Source: Palsa-504 sp963818225 | Lineage (GTDB): Bacteria; Actinomycetota; Actinomycetes; Streptosporangiales; Streptosporangiaceae | Direction of reading: 5' to 3' | Assembly: GCA_963818225.1 (NCBI GenBank) | Contig: CAWFRO010000014.1 | Coordinates: 434,001 to 498,000, forward strand | Length of the DNA: 64,000 bases | In this document: in pieces, positions 8,154 to 17,608 of the stretch | Layout of the letters: each line of letters opens with the position of its first letter | How positions within the stretch are numbered: the stretch's first letter is position 1 | Translations under genes and position numbers: made by a program | Notes under the pieces: model-generated | Database searches by the model: none | The model's input: the letters and a program-made list of their open reading frames with translations, nothing else | Told to the model about the DNA's origin: nothing

Positions 8154-10520
8154 ATGAGCACGGATACGGACCCTGCGACGCTGCTTTCCGGGGCAACCGC
8201 CGCGCGGTGGGTCGGGCAGCGGATGCCGCGCCTGGAAGATCAGCGTATGGTCACCGGGCACGGGCAGTACATTGATGACCTGAATAAGCCCGGCATGGTG
8301 CACGTGGCGTTCGTGCGCAGCGCCGTGGCCCGGGGCCGGATCACCGGCCTGGACGCGACGCAGGCCCGCCGGGCGCCGGGCGTGATCGCGGTGCTGACCG
8401 CGGCCGAGATCAACCCGCGGGCACAGCTGACCAGCCAGGGCGCCGACCAGACCCCGCGGCGGGTGCTGGCCGACGGCGACGTCCGGTTTGTCGGCGATGT
8501 GATCGCGATGGTGGTGGCCGAGTCGCGCTACCTGGCCGAGGACGCCGCCGAACTGGTCAGCGTGGACATCGAGGCGGACGATCCGGTGGTTACCTCGGCG
8601 CAGGCGCTGGCCGAGGGCAGCCCGACGGTGCATCATGAGCTGCCCAGCAACCTGTCCGGGGTACTGCCGGCCAAGGACTCACCCGAGCTGGACGGGCTGC
8701 TGGACGGCGCGGCGCACGTGTTCCACGAGACTTTCACCCAGCACCGGTACGTATGCGTGCCGATGGAGACCCGCGGCCTAGTCGCCGAGTGGGATCCCTC
8801 TACCGAGCGACTCGAAATCGTCCTGGCCTGCCAGGGCGTGCACGCGCCGCGGCTGTTCTACTCCCAGATGCTGGGCTTGCCCGAGGACGCAATCCACATT
8901 GTCATGCGCGATGTGGGGGGATCGTTCGGCCAGAAGGCGTTTCCCACCCGGGAGGAGCAGGCCGTCGTGGTGGCGGCCATGGTGCTGGGTAACCGGCCGG
9001 TGAAGTGGATCGAGGACCGGGCCGAGAACCTGATCAGCGGCGGGCACTCCCGCGAGGAGTCACTGGAGGTCATCGCCGCGACCGACGAGCGGGGCGTGCT
9101 GCTGGCGGGCCGGGCTCACCACATCGAGAACGTGGGCGCCTACCCGAGCGTGGCCAACGGCCAGATGGCCGGGACGGCATCCATCATGTTCCCCGGGCCC
9201 TACCACTGGTCCGGGCCCGGTTCGGTGGCCTACTCGGGGCAGGCCCTGTACACCAACACCTGCGGGCTGTGCGCCTACCGGGGGCCGTGGATGATGGAGA
9301 CCACCGGCCGGGAGCAGATGGTCGACGTCATCGCCGGCCAGCTGGGCATCGACCCGCTGGAGTTCCGCCGCCGCAACGTGATCTCCCGCTCCGAGCTTCC
9401 GTTCACCAACCCGATGTCGATGGTCTACGACGGTGTCAGCCCGGAAGAGTGCCTGGACCAGGCGGCCGAACTGATCGGTTACGACCAGTTCCGCAAGGAG
9501 CAGGAACAGGCCCGGGCCGACGGGCGGCTGCTCGGCATCGGCCTGTCCCTGTACATCGAACCGCAGCGCGGGATCGGCCCGGGAGGGTCCTACGGGGCCA
9601 CCATCCGGATCGAGCCCAGCGGCAAGGTCAGCGTCTACATGGGGACCGGCAGCCACGGGCAGAGCATCGAGACGACCATGACCCAGATCGTCGCCGACGA
9701 GATGGGCGTGAACGTCGAGGACGTGCGCTTCGTCCAGGGCGATACGGCAGCCACGCCTTACGGTCAGCTCACGGGCGGGAGCCGGACCGCGGGTGTGGCC
9801 GGCGGCACCGCGCACGAGACCGGCGCGCTGATGAGGGAGCGGGTCCTCGCCGTCGCCGGGCAGATGCTGGAGATCGACCCAGGCGACCTGGAGATGACCG
9901 ACAGCGTGGCCCGGGTCAAAGGCGATCCCGACAGCAAGGGCCTGTCTCTGGCCGAGATCGCCGCGGCCGCCTACCTGCTCAACCCGAGCGCGCTGCCGTC
10001 CGGCGCCGAACTGGGCCTGGAAGTGTCGCACCGGTACCAATCGCCAGCGGCCATGTATTCCAACGCCTGCCATGCGGTCACGATCGAGATCGACCGGGAG
10101 ACCGGGACGGTGCACATCCTGCGCTACGTGATCTCCGAGGACTGCGGCGAGATGATCAACCCCAACGTAGTCGAGGGGCAGACCGCGGGCGGCGTGGTGC
10201 AGGGCATCGGCGGGGTCTTCTACGAGCACATGCGCTACGACGACGCGGGCAACCCGACCACGACCACGTTCATGGACTACCTGCTGCCGACCGCGGCGGA
10301 GGTGCCGGACCTGGAGTACGGCCACGTGGTGACACCCGGTCTCACCCCGGGCAATCACAAGGGCCTGGGCGAGGGCGGCGCGATCGCCTCCCCGGCCGCG
10401 CTGCTGAACGCGGTCCGGGACGCGCTGGCTCCGCTCGGGATCCCGGTCACCGAACAGCCGATGTCCCCGGACCGCATCCTGGAGCTCATCGAGCAATCGG
10501 GGACACGCCGCGCTGACTGA
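8154..10520 (+). CDS. Molybdenum hydroxylase large subunit, copy 2
   Basis: A 788-residue paralogue of the gene before it, with the same architecture and no M or S gene of its own. Key segments: RMPRLEDQRMVTGHG, GGSFGQKAFP, CAYRGPWMMETTGREQ, GSHGQSIETT (Ser replaces the Gly of copy 1 after HGQ) and GLGEGGAI. The start is the ATG at 8154 preceded by GAGGAGG; an upstream in-frame GTG at 8121 has no such site. Divergence from copies 1 and 3 is concentrated in the residues after AEIN (near 95) and around QRGIGPGGSYG (near 475). The rest is closely similar, consistent with tandem duplication followed by substrate-pocket drift. Confidence 0.92.
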   Translation: MSTDTDPATLLSGATAARWVGQRMPRLEDQRMVTGHGQYIDDLNKPGMVHVAFVRSAVARGRITGLDATQARRAPGVIAVLTAAEINPRAQLTSQGADQTPRRVLADGDVRFVGDVIAMVVAESRYLAEDAAELVSVDIEADDPVVTSAQALAEGSPTVHHELPSNLSGVLPAKDSPELDGLLDGAAHVFHETFTQHRYVCVPMETRGLVAEWDPSTERLEIVLACQGVHAPRLFYSQMLGLPEDAIHIVMRDVGGSFGQKAFPTREEQAVVVAAMVLGNRPVKWIEDRAENLISGGHSREESLEVIAATDERGVLLAGRAHHIENVGAYPSVANGQMAGTASIMFPGPYHWSGPGSVAYSGQALYTNTCGLCAYRGPWMMETTGREQMVDVIAGQLGIDPLEFRRRNVISRSELPFTNPMSMVYDGVSPEECLDQAAELIGYDQFRKEQEQARADGRLLGIGLSLYIEPQRGIGPGGSYGATIRIEPSGKVSVYMGTGSHGQSIETTMTQIVADEMGVNVEDVRFVQGDTAATPYGQLTGGSRTAGVAGGTAHETGALMRERVLAVAGQMLEIDPGDLEMTDSVARVKGDPDSKGLSLAEIAAAAYLLNPSALPSGAELGLEVSHRYQSPAAMYSNACHAVTIEIDRETGTVHILRYVISEDCGEMINPNVVEGQTAGGVVQGIGGVFYEHMRYDDAGNPTTTTFMDYLLPTAAEVPDLEYGHVVTPGLTPGNHKGLGEGGAIASPAALLNAVRDALAPLGIPVTEQPMSPDRILELIEQSGTRRAD

Positions 10521-10559
10521 CCCAGGCGGCGGGACCGCTGTCGTGGAAGGGAGCCACCA

Positions 10560-12944
10560 ATGAGCACGGACATGGACCCCGCGACGGTCTTTTCTCCCGC
10601 GGCGACCGCCGCGCGCTGGGTCGGGCAGCGGATGCCGCGCACCGAGGACCAGCGGATGATCACCGGGCACGGACGGTACATCGATGACCTGGCCAAGCCG
10701 GGGATGGTGCATGCCGCGTTCGTGCGCGCCGCGGTGGCCCGCGGCCGGATCGCCGGCCTGGACGTCAGCGAGGCCCGCCGGGCGCCGGGCGTGGTCGCGG
10801 TGCTGACCGCGGCCGAGATCAATCCGCGGGCGCACCAGTCCGGGCCGATGCTGGCCGGCCGGGGCGCCGACCCTACGCCGCGGCGGGTGCTGGCCGACGG
10901 GGACGTGCGGTACGTCGGTGAGCCGATCGTCATCGTGGTGGCCGAGTCGCGCTACCTGGCCGAGGACGCCGCCGAGCTGGTCAGCGTGGACATCGAGCCG
11001 CAGGACCCGGTGGTGAACGCGGCCGCGGCGCTGGCCGAGGGCAGCCCGCGGGTGCACCCGGAGCTGCCGGACAACCTGTCCGGGGTGATACCGGCGGCGG
11101 ACCTGCCCGGCCTGGACGGCCTGCTGGACGGCGCGCCGCACGTGTTCACCGAGACCTTTACCCAGCATCGGTACGTGTGCGTACCGATGGAGACCCGCGG
11201 CATGGTGGCCCAGTGGGATCCGTGGACCAGCCAGCTGGAGCTGGTCATCGCCGGGCAGGGCGTGCACATGCCCCGGTTGGTCTACTCCCGGATGCTGGGC
11301 ATCCCGGAAGACGACATCCATGTGATCATGGGCGATGTCGGCGGGTCGTTCGGGCAGAAGGCGTTCCCCAACCGCGAGGATCAGGCCATCGTGGCGGCCG
11401 CGGTGGTTATCGGGGACCGGCCGGTGAAGTGGATCGAGGACCGGGCGGAGAACCTGATCAGCGGCGGGCACGCCCGGGAGGAGTCGCTGCAGATCACCGC
11501 GGCGACCGACGAGCGCGGCGTGCTGCTGGCCGGCAAGGCCCACCACGTCGAGAACGTCGGCGCCTACCCAGCCGGGAGCAACGGACAGAAGGCGGCGCTG
11601 GCCTCACGAATGTTCCCCGGCCCGTATCACTGGTCGGGGCCGGGTTCGGTGGCCTACTCGGGGCAGGCGGTCTACACGAACACCTGCGGGAGCTGCGCGT
11701 ACCGGGGGCCGTGGATGATGGAGACCACCGGCCGCGAGCAGATGGTCGACGTCATCGCGCAGAAGCTGGGCATCGACCCGCTGGAGTTCCGCCGCCGCAA
11801 CGTGATCTCCCGGGCCGAGCTCCCTTACACCAGCGCGACCTCGATGGTCTACGAGGGCGTCAGCCCGGCCGAGTGCCTCGACCAGGCCGCCGAGCTGATC
11901 GGCTATGACCAGTTCCGCAAGGAGCAGGAGCAGGCCCGCGCCGAGGGCCGCCTGCTCGGCATCGGGCTGTCCCTGTACATCGAGCCGCAGCCCGGGGCGG
12001 GCGCCGGAGGCGCTGACGCGGCCACGATCCGGATCGAGCCCAGCGGCAAGGTCAACGTGTACATGGGCACCGGCAGCCACGGGCAGAGCATCGAGACGAC
12101 CATGACCCAGATCGTCGCCGACGAGATGGGCGTGAACATCGAGGACGTGCACTTCGTCCAGGGCGACACGGCAGCGACACCGTTCGGCTTCCTGACCGGC
12201 GGCAGCCGAACGGCCGGGGTGGCGGGCGGCGCGGCGCACGAGGCCGGCGCGGCCATGCGCGACCGGGTGCTCGCGGTGGCCGGGCTGATGCTGGAGATCG
12301 ACCCGGGCGACCTGGAGATGACCGACAGCACCGCCCACGTGAAGGGTGACCCGGACAGCCAGAGCGTCACGCTGGCCGAGATCGCCGCGGCCGCCTACCT
12401 GCTCAACCCCACCGCGCTGCCGCCCGGCGCCGAGCTCGGCCTGGAGCTGTCCAGGCGGTACAAGGCCCCAGACTGGATGTACTCCAACGCCTGCCACGCG
12501 GTGACGATCGAGATCGACCGGGAGACCGGCATGGTGCACATCCTGCGCTACGTGATCTCCGAGGACTGCGGCGAGATGATCAACCCCAACGTGGTCGAGG
12601 GGCAGACCGCGGGCGGCGTGGTGCAGGGCATCGGCGGGGTGTTCTACGAGCACATGCGCTACGACGACGCCGGGAACCCGACCACCACCACGTTCATGGA
12701 CTACCTGCTGCCCACCGCGGCCGAGGTCCCGGACCTGGAATACGGCCACGTGATCACCCCGGCCCTCACCCCCGGCGGGCACAAGGGCCTCGGCGAAGGC
12801 GGCGCCATCGCCGCCCCGGCCGCGCTGCTGAACGCGGTCCGCGACGCGCTGGCCCCGCTCGGGATCCCGGTCAACGACCAGCCCATGTCCCCCGACCACA
12901 TCCTCGACCTCATCGAACAATCCGGGCCACGCCGCGCTGACTGA
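10560..12944 (+). CDS. Molybdenum hydroxylase large subunit, copy 3
   Basis: A 794-residue third tandem paralogue, 39 bases after copy 2 with an AAGGGAG ribosome site. It keeps GGSFGQKAFP, CAYRGPW, GSHGQSIETT and GLGEGGAI. A slightly longer loop follows AEINPRAHQ near residue 90. Copies 2 and 3 share the same C-terminal style (ending RRAD), so they look like the more recent duplication. With a single FAD and 2Fe-2S pair upstream, the three large subunits would have to compete for or share the electron-transfer subunits. The gene ends the operon and faces a convergent TetR gene. Confidence 0.92.
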   Translation: MSTDMDPATVFSPAATAARWVGQRMPRTEDQRMITGHGRYIDDLAKPGMVHAAFVRAAVARGRIAGLDVSEARRAPGVVAVLTAAEINPRAHQSGPMLAGRGADPTPRRVLADGDVRYVGEPIVIVVAESRYLAEDAAELVSVDIEPQDPVVNAAAALAEGSPRVHPELPDNLSGVIPAADLPGLDGLLDGAPHVFTETFTQHRYVCVPMETRGMVAQWDPWTSQLELVIAGQGVHMPRLVYSRMLGIPEDDIHVIMGDVGGSFGQKAFPNREDQAIVAAAVVIGDRPVKWIEDRAENLISGGHAREESLQITAATDERGVLLAGKAHHVENVGAYPAGSNGQKAALASRMFPGPYHWSGPGSVAYSGQAVYTNTCGSCAYRGPWMMETTGREQMVDVIAQKLGIDPLEFRRRNVISRAELPYTSATSMVYEGVSPAECLDQAAELIGYDQFRKEQEQARAEGRLLGIGLSLYIEPQPGAGAGGADAATIRIEPSGKVNVYMGTGSHGQSIETTMTQIVADEMGVNIEDVHFVQGDTAATPFGFLTGGSRTAGVAGGAAHEAGAAMRDRVLAVAGLMLEIDPGDLEMTDSTAHVKGDPDSQSVTLAEIAAAAYLLNPTALPPGAELGLELSRRYKAPDWMYSNACHAVTIEIDRETGMVHILRYVISEDCGEMINPNVVEGQTAGGVVQGIGGVFYEHMRYDDAGNPTTTTFMDYLLPTAAEVPDLEYGHVITPALTPGGHKGLGEGGAIAAPAALLNAVRDALAPLGIPVNDQPMSPDHILDLIEQSGPRRAD

Positions 12945-13051
12945 CCCGCGAGCGGAACCAGTTACCGGCGGGCGGCGCGACGTCAGCGCTGCGCTAGCAC
13001 GCGCTAAATAATTTCGGCCGTGTTGTCACGGCGTGGGTGACTCGCAGTCCG

Positions 13052-13732
13052 TCAGCCGCGGGAGTCCGCCTGCGGAGAGTCAAGGGCGGCGGCCCAGATT
13101 TCGCTCAGCACCTTGAGCAGATCCGAGTCTTCCATTCGCAGAACATGGCTGGAATGGGCCAGGATAAAAGTGTGGGCGGTCATATGCGTCAGCAAGACAA
13201 GCTTCAGCCAAGCGGCGTCTTGCCGCGACGCTGGCCGGGACGCGAGATATCTCGGGACGTGGCTCCGGTGGGGTGTCGGCAAGTACGGCACCGAAGGCTC
13301 GGTGGCGATCATCTCCTCCCACATTCTCAACACCACGATGTTCTCTTGGTGCGCGGCCCAGAGGCTAGCCAGCCACGGCTCGAGATCGTCGGGGGACACG
13401 TTTCCGTTCATGTCGGCCAGGATGTCGTCGAGTTCTTTGTATCGACTCGCCAGCGGCGGGTAGACGCTCTCGGTAATGGACAAAGCAAGCTCGGACTTAC
13501 TCTTGAAATGAAGATAAAACGTCGCACGTGCCACCCCCGCTTCGGCGGAAATCTCCTCAACCGTAGAGGCGGTGTAGCCGCGCTCACGGAAGATGCGGAG
13601 GGCGGATTCTTGCAACCGCTGCCTGGTTAGCAGCCGCTGGTCGTCCCGTATTGACCTGCGGCGCTTCGGCGTCTTGTTACCGGCGTCCACAAGGTCGTAG
13701 TATATCTCCCCGGTCATTGTCTTGCTGCTCAT
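13052..13732 (-). CDS. TetR-family transcriptional regulator
   Basis: A 226-residue regulator. An N-terminal helix-turn-helix spans about residues 37-83 with the family signature TVEEISAEAGVARATFYLHF, and an all-helical ligand domain follows. A basic stretch (KRRRSIRDDQR) precedes the HTH. It is divergent from the fused CoA-transferase gene and convergent with the Mo-hydroxylase operon. The intergenic region ahead of it contains the 51-bp block that recurs at 30781-30831, so it is the natural candidate for binding both sites and controlling its own expression. The ligand is unknown; a CoA thioester or pathway intermediate is plausible. Confidence 0.88.
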   Translation of the reverse strand: MSSKTMTGEIYYDLVDAGNKTPKRRRSIRDDQRLLTRQRLQESALRIFRERGYTASTVEEISAEAGVARATFYLHFKSKSELALSITESVYPPLASRYKELDDILADMNGNVSPDDLEPWLASLWAAHQENIVVLRMWEEMIATEPSVPYLPTPHRSHVPRYLASRPASRQDAAWLKLVLLTHMTAHTFILAHSSHVLRMEDSDLLKVLSEIWAAALDSPQADSRG

Positions 13733-13929
13733 GCCGCTGAGTGTAAGCCCGGCGGCCCACGGCGCCGGCGGCTGTCATGCGACTGAAATCTTCGCAATAT
13801 ATTTTGCCGGGAATCCGGGAACTGTTCCGCGGCCTTGGTCACGGAATGCCCGCGGGCCCGCCCAGCCGTCCCGGCGGCGGCCGGCGGCCGCGCGCCGGCC
13901 CGGGCGCGGCGTTGACCCAGCCGGTCAGG

Positions 13930-13980
13930 CGCGTTAGCGTGACGGACAAGTGGATGTTTGTCAATTGGTCGATGTATCCG
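13930..13980. promoter_or_regulatory. 51-bp conserved regulatory block, copy 1
   Basis: Lies between the divergent TetR and CoA-transferase genes. The first 15 bases (CGCGTTAGCGTGACG) and 24 bases at 13954-13977 (containing TTTGTCAATTGGTCGATG) are identical to the reverse complement of 30781-30831. The 9-base interval between them has the same length but a different sequence. Confidence 0.75.
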
Positions 13981-14010
13981 CACCCGGCCGAGGAGACCGA
14001 TGGCAAGGCG

Positions 14011-16341
14011 ATGCTCCCGATGACGACCCAGGATTCCCTGCCGCTGGACGGGATCCGGGTGCTCGACCTCAGCGGCCCGGTCGGCGCCTACGGCGGCCGG
14101 CTGCTGGCCGACATCGGCGCCGACGTGGTCAAGGTGGAGCTCCCGGCGGGTGACGAGCTACGCAGCCAGGGTCCCTTCGCCGGGCGCCGCAGCGACCCCG
14201 AGCGCAGCCTCACCTTCGCCTACTACCACGCCAACAAGCGCGGGATCGTCGTTGACTACCGCAGCCCTGACGCGCTGGCCGTGCTGGCCGAGCTGGGCGC
14301 GAACGCGGACGTGGTGCTCCTGACCCCGCCCGTGGCGGGCTTCGACCCGGACTCAGGCCAGCTGTCCTGGGCCGCCGCGGACACGGTGGTGTGCGCGGTC
14401 ACGCCGTTCGGGCTCACCGGCCCCTACCGGACCTGGCGCGCCACCCACCTCACGTCCTGCGCGCTGGGCGGCGTCATGTACTCCCAGGGGCCGCCCGAAG
14501 GGCCGCCGGTGGTCATGCCCGGCCGGCAGCTGTATGACCATGCGGGCACGCACGTCGCGATCGCCGTGCTCGCGGCGCTGCGGGAACGGCCCACCGCGGG
14601 CGGGCAGTTCGTCGAGATCTCGGCGCACGAGTCGCTGGGGTCCTACATGTTCGAGCTGCACAGGTACACCAACTTGCAGGAGATCATGCGGCGCCGGGCC
14701 GAATATCCCGGGGTGGGGGGCATGTGGCCCTGCCGGGACGGCCTGGTCGAGCTCGCGGTGACCACGCCGAAGCACTGGGCGGGCCTGGTCCAGCTGCTCG
14801 GCAACCCGCCCGAGCTCAGCGATCCCTCGCTGGCCGACCCGAGCGTGCGGCAGGAACGCACCGAGGAGCTCCGGGCCGTCATCGGGCCGGCCATCCTGGC
14901 CATGGGCCGCGAAGACTTCGTCGCCCGCGCCCAGCAGCTCAGCGTCCCGTGCGCGCTGGTCAACACCGTGGGTCAGTTCACCCAGGACGTGCAGCCGCGC
15001 AGCCGCGGCTTCTTCGTGCGCGCGCCGCTAGCCGCCCTCGGCGAGTACGACGTCCCGGGCCGGCCGTTCGTGTCGGGGCAGCCGCTGCTCGCGCAGTACC
15101 GGCGCCCGGCGCCCGGGCTCGGCGAGCATGATCCCGCGGTGATCGCCGGCGAATGGCGATCGGCGCCCCGGCCGCGAACCGACCCCCCGCGCCCGCTGTC
15201 GGGGCTCAAGGTGATCTCGTTCGGCATGGTCATCGCGGGCGCGGTGTGCGCCACCTCCCTGGCCGAGCTGGGGGCTGACGTGATCAAGATCGAGTCCCCC
15301 ACCGTGCCCGACACCACGCGCCGGCTGCGGCTGGGCGAGCCGGCGGTGCACGAGCCGTCCGGCATGGACACCTCCCCGATGTTCGCCAACTTCAACCGGT
15401 CGGTCCGCAGCCTGGCGCTGGACATGAAGCAGCCCGAGTCGATCGACCTGGTGCTGCGGCTGGCCAGCGTGGCCGACGTGGTGCTGGAGAATTTCGGCCC
15501 GGACGTGCTGGAGCGGTGGGGCATCGGCTACGAGAAGATCGCCGCGGTGAACCCCCGGATCGTGATGCTGTCGCAGACCGGCTTCGGGCACACCGGACCC
15601 CGGTCGCATTACCTCGCCTACGGCGCGACGGTTTTCTCGTTCACCGGACTCGCCCAGATCTGGGGCCGGTCGCACGGAACGCACCTGGACTACCCCGCCG
15701 TGGCCCACGGGCTGTTCGCCATCCTGGCCGCGCTCGCGGCGCGTGACCGGACCGGCCTGGGCACCCATATCGATCAGGCTCAGATCGAGGTGGCCGGGGC
15801 GATCATGGGCCCCATGCTGCTGGACTACCTGGTGAACGGGCACGAACCCGGCGAGGACCCGCCGCCCGGCATGGTGCTGCGCGGCAGCGGCGAAGATGAG
15901 TGGCTGGCCGTGGAGGCGGAAACGGCCGACGACTGGCAGCGCCTGGCGCGGCTGGCCGGCGCGCCAGATCCCGGTGACCACGCCGCGGTCACCGAAGCGC
16001 TCGGGGCCTGGGCCGCCGCGCTCACGCCGCAGCAGGCGATGCGGACGCTGCAACGGGCGGGCCTGGCCGCCGGCGCGGTCCAGAACAACGAGGACGTGAC
16101 CCGCGACCCCGAGCACCGCGAACGGCATTTCCTGCAGGAGATGGATCATCCGGATCTCGGCGTGGCCGAGTACGCCGGCCCGCCCTACCGGCTGGCCAAG
16201 ACCCCGGCCACCATCCGGCGGCGGACCCCGCGCCTGGGGGAGCACTCCACGGAGATCCTGGCCGAATGGCTGGGCATGCCGCCCGAGGAGAGCCAGACGT
16301 ACGCCTGGCCGCCGGCGTCTCGATCCGGCTCGCGACCGTGA
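14011..16341 (+). CDS. Fused double CaiB/BaiF (family III) CoA-transferase
   Basis: A protein of about 776 residues with two complete family III CoA-transferase domains: residues 1-370 (LDGIRVLDLSGPVGAY) and 395-776 (LSGLKVISFGMVIAG). Each carries the Asp that forms the acyl-enzyme anhydride, in LYDHAGTH and HLDYPAVAHG respectively. Such enzymes move CoA from a donor thioester to a free carboxylic acid, so this gene likely activates the pathway acid. Most members are single-domain homodimers of about 400 residues; this fusion mimics the dimer. The open frame extends upstream to 13777 but would then cover the conserved regulatory block. The ATGs at 14011 or 14020 are therefore preferred (AAGGCG suits 14020). 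Confidence 0.87.
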   Translation: MLPMTTQDSLPLDGIRVLDLSGPVGAYGGRLLADIGADVVKVELPAGDELRSQGPFAGRRSDPERSLTFAYYHANKRGIVVDYRSPDALAVLAELGANADVVLLTPPVAGFDPDSGQLSWAAADTVVCAVTPFGLTGPYRTWRATHLTSCALGGVMYSQGPPEGPPVVMPGRQLYDHAGTHVAIAVLAALRERPTAGGQFVEISAHESLGSYMFELHRYTNLQEIMRRRAEYPGVGGMWPCRDGLVELAVTTPKHWAGLVQLLGNPPELSDPSLADPSVRQERTEELRAVIGPAILAMGREDFVARAQQLSVPCALVNTVGQFTQDVQPRSRGFFVRAPLAALGEYDVPGRPFVSGQPLLAQYRRPAPGLGEHDPAVIAGEWRSAPRPRTDPPRPLSGLKVISFGMVIAGAVCATSLAELGADVIKIESPTVPDTTRRLRLGEPAVHEPSGMDTSPMFANFNRSVRSLALDMKQPESIDLVLRLASVADVVLENFGPDVLERWGIGYEKIAAVNPRIVMLSQTGFGHTGPRSHYLAYGATVFSFTGLAQIWGRSHGTHLDYPAVAHGLFAILAALAARDRTGLGTHIDQAQIEVAGAIMGPMLLDYLVNGHEPGEDPPPGMVLRGSGEDEWLAVEAETADDWQRLARLAGAPDPGDHAAVTEALGAWAAALTPQQAMRTLQRAGLAAGAVQNNEDVTRDPEHRERHFLQEMDHPDLGVAEYAGPPYRLAKTPATIRRRTPRLGEHSTEILAEWLGMPPEESQTYAWPPASRSGSRP

Positions 16342-16454
16342 GCCACGGTGCCGCCGCGGGAGCCGGGTCCAGCCCGCCTCTTCGCACCGCGCCGACGGGC
16401 CGGCGACGAGACGTTCCCGCTGCTAATCCGGGTGCTATCGTGCTTCTTGTCAGA

Positions 16455-16483
16455 TTGTCGTGTCAAAAGGCACACCGTCTAGC
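16455..16483 (+). promoter_or_regulatory. Candidate promoter/operator shared with 4145-4173
   Basis: TTGTCG, 17 bases, TCTAGC, about 150 bases ahead of the alpha/beta-hydrolase. It shares TGTCAA, GCA and CCGTCTAG in register with the element upstream of the Mo-hydroxylase operon (23 of 28 bases). It lies in the 289-base gap 16342-16630, which holds no gene. Confidence 0.5.
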
Positions 16484-16630
16484 GTCGGTCCGGACCAGCC
16501 CGGGCCGCACCCCCGCCCGGGTCCCGGGCGCCGACCCCCGAGCGACTAGCCGGCCCGGCAACGGCCAGCGGATACCGGGCGGGCGGAGAACACGTGGCTA
16601 ACACTTACGCCGGATCGAGACGGAGGTAGC

Positions 16631-17575
16631 GTGAGTCAGGCGGCTACGCCCGAAGAACGGGCAGCAGAGTACGACGAGTTCGCTTTTCTTGAGACCTACG
16701 CGACGCATGAGGGCATTCCATGGCACGGCCGGCCCGCGGTGCACCGGGAGTCGGGGCCGACCGGCGAAATCACGCTCAGCGGGCTGGTGTGGGGAGCCGA
16801 CTCTCCGGAGCTGATCTTCCTGCACGGCGGCGGGCAGAACGCGCACACGTGGGATTCCGTGGCCATGGCCCTGGACCGGCCCCTTATCGCCATCGACCTG
16901 CCGGGACACGGCCATTCTGACTGGCGCGGGGACCGGGACTACCATCCGTCCACGAGTGCCGTCGCGATCGGCGAATGGCTCAAAGGCCTGCCACCGCAGC
17001 CACGCGCGCTGATCGGCATGTCGATGGGCGGGCTGACCTCCATCGCGGTGGCGGCGTCCGGGGTCGTTCCGCTCACGCATCTGGTGATCGTGGACATCAC
17101 CCCCGGGGTCGGCCGCTCGCCCGAGCAACGGCCGGACGGAGTGGTCAGGCTCATCCAGGGGCAGCGGATCTTCGACACCTTCGACGACATGCTCCAGGCG
17201 ACGGCCGCCCTGGCCCCGAACCGCCCGGTGGACTCGCTGCGGCCCGGCGTCCTGCACAATTCACGTCAGCTCGCGGACGGCCGCTGGTCATGGCGTTACG
17301 ATCAGGCGGGCATGGCCGGCCCCAGGCCCCCGCGGGACGACGAGGACTCGCCGATGGAGCGGCTGTGGGACGACCTGTCCCGGCTCTCGATACCGGTCAT
17401 GCTGGTCCGGGGCGGTAATTCCAAGGTCGTCTCGCCCGAGGACGAAGCGGAAATCCTGCGCCGCAAGCCCGGCACCCGCATCGAAGTGGTGGAAGGCGCC
17501 GGTCATTCCGTCCAGAGCGATCGCCCGGTCGTCCTGGCCGGGCTGATCACCGACTTCATCGGTTCGGCCGGCTGA
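16631..17575 (+). CDS. Alpha/beta-hydrolase
   Basis: A 314-residue hydrolase. An oxyanion-type HGGG sits in FLHGGGQNAHTW near residue 65, the nucleophile elbow is GMSMGG near 134, and the catalytic His is in GAGHSVQSD near 296. The acid is probably the Asp of SPEDEAE. The start is a GTG 4 bases after GGAGG. It lies directly upstream of coxG-like DNA and shares a promoter-like element with the Mo-hydroxylase operon. A ring-opening or ester/thioester hydrolysis step after hydroxylation is plausible but unproven. Confidence 0.88.
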   Translation: MSQAATPEERAAEYDEFAFLETYATHEGIPWHGRPAVHRESGPTGEITLSGLVWGADSPELIFLHGGGQNAHTWDSVAMALDRPLIAIDLPGHGHSDWRGDRDYHPSTSAVAIGEWLKGLPPQPRALIGMSMGGLTSIAVAASGVVPLTHLVIVDITPGVGRSPEQRPDGVVRLIQGQRIFDTFDDMLQATAALAPNRPVDSLRPGVLHNSRQLADGRWSWRYDQAGMAGPRPPRDDEDSPMERLWDDLSRLSIPVMLVRGGNSKVVSPEDEAEILRRKPGTRIEVVEGAGHSVQSDRPVVLAGLITDFIGSAG

Positions 17576-17608
17576 CGACCTGTTATCACCAAGGAGAACG
17601 GTCCACCG

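Noticed and set aside
5628..8636. A 1002-codon open frame on the minus strand opposite the Mo-hydroxylase large subunit
   Set aside because: It is Arg/His/Gly-rich with no family features and mirrors strong codon bias on the other strand; the real genes there are certain.
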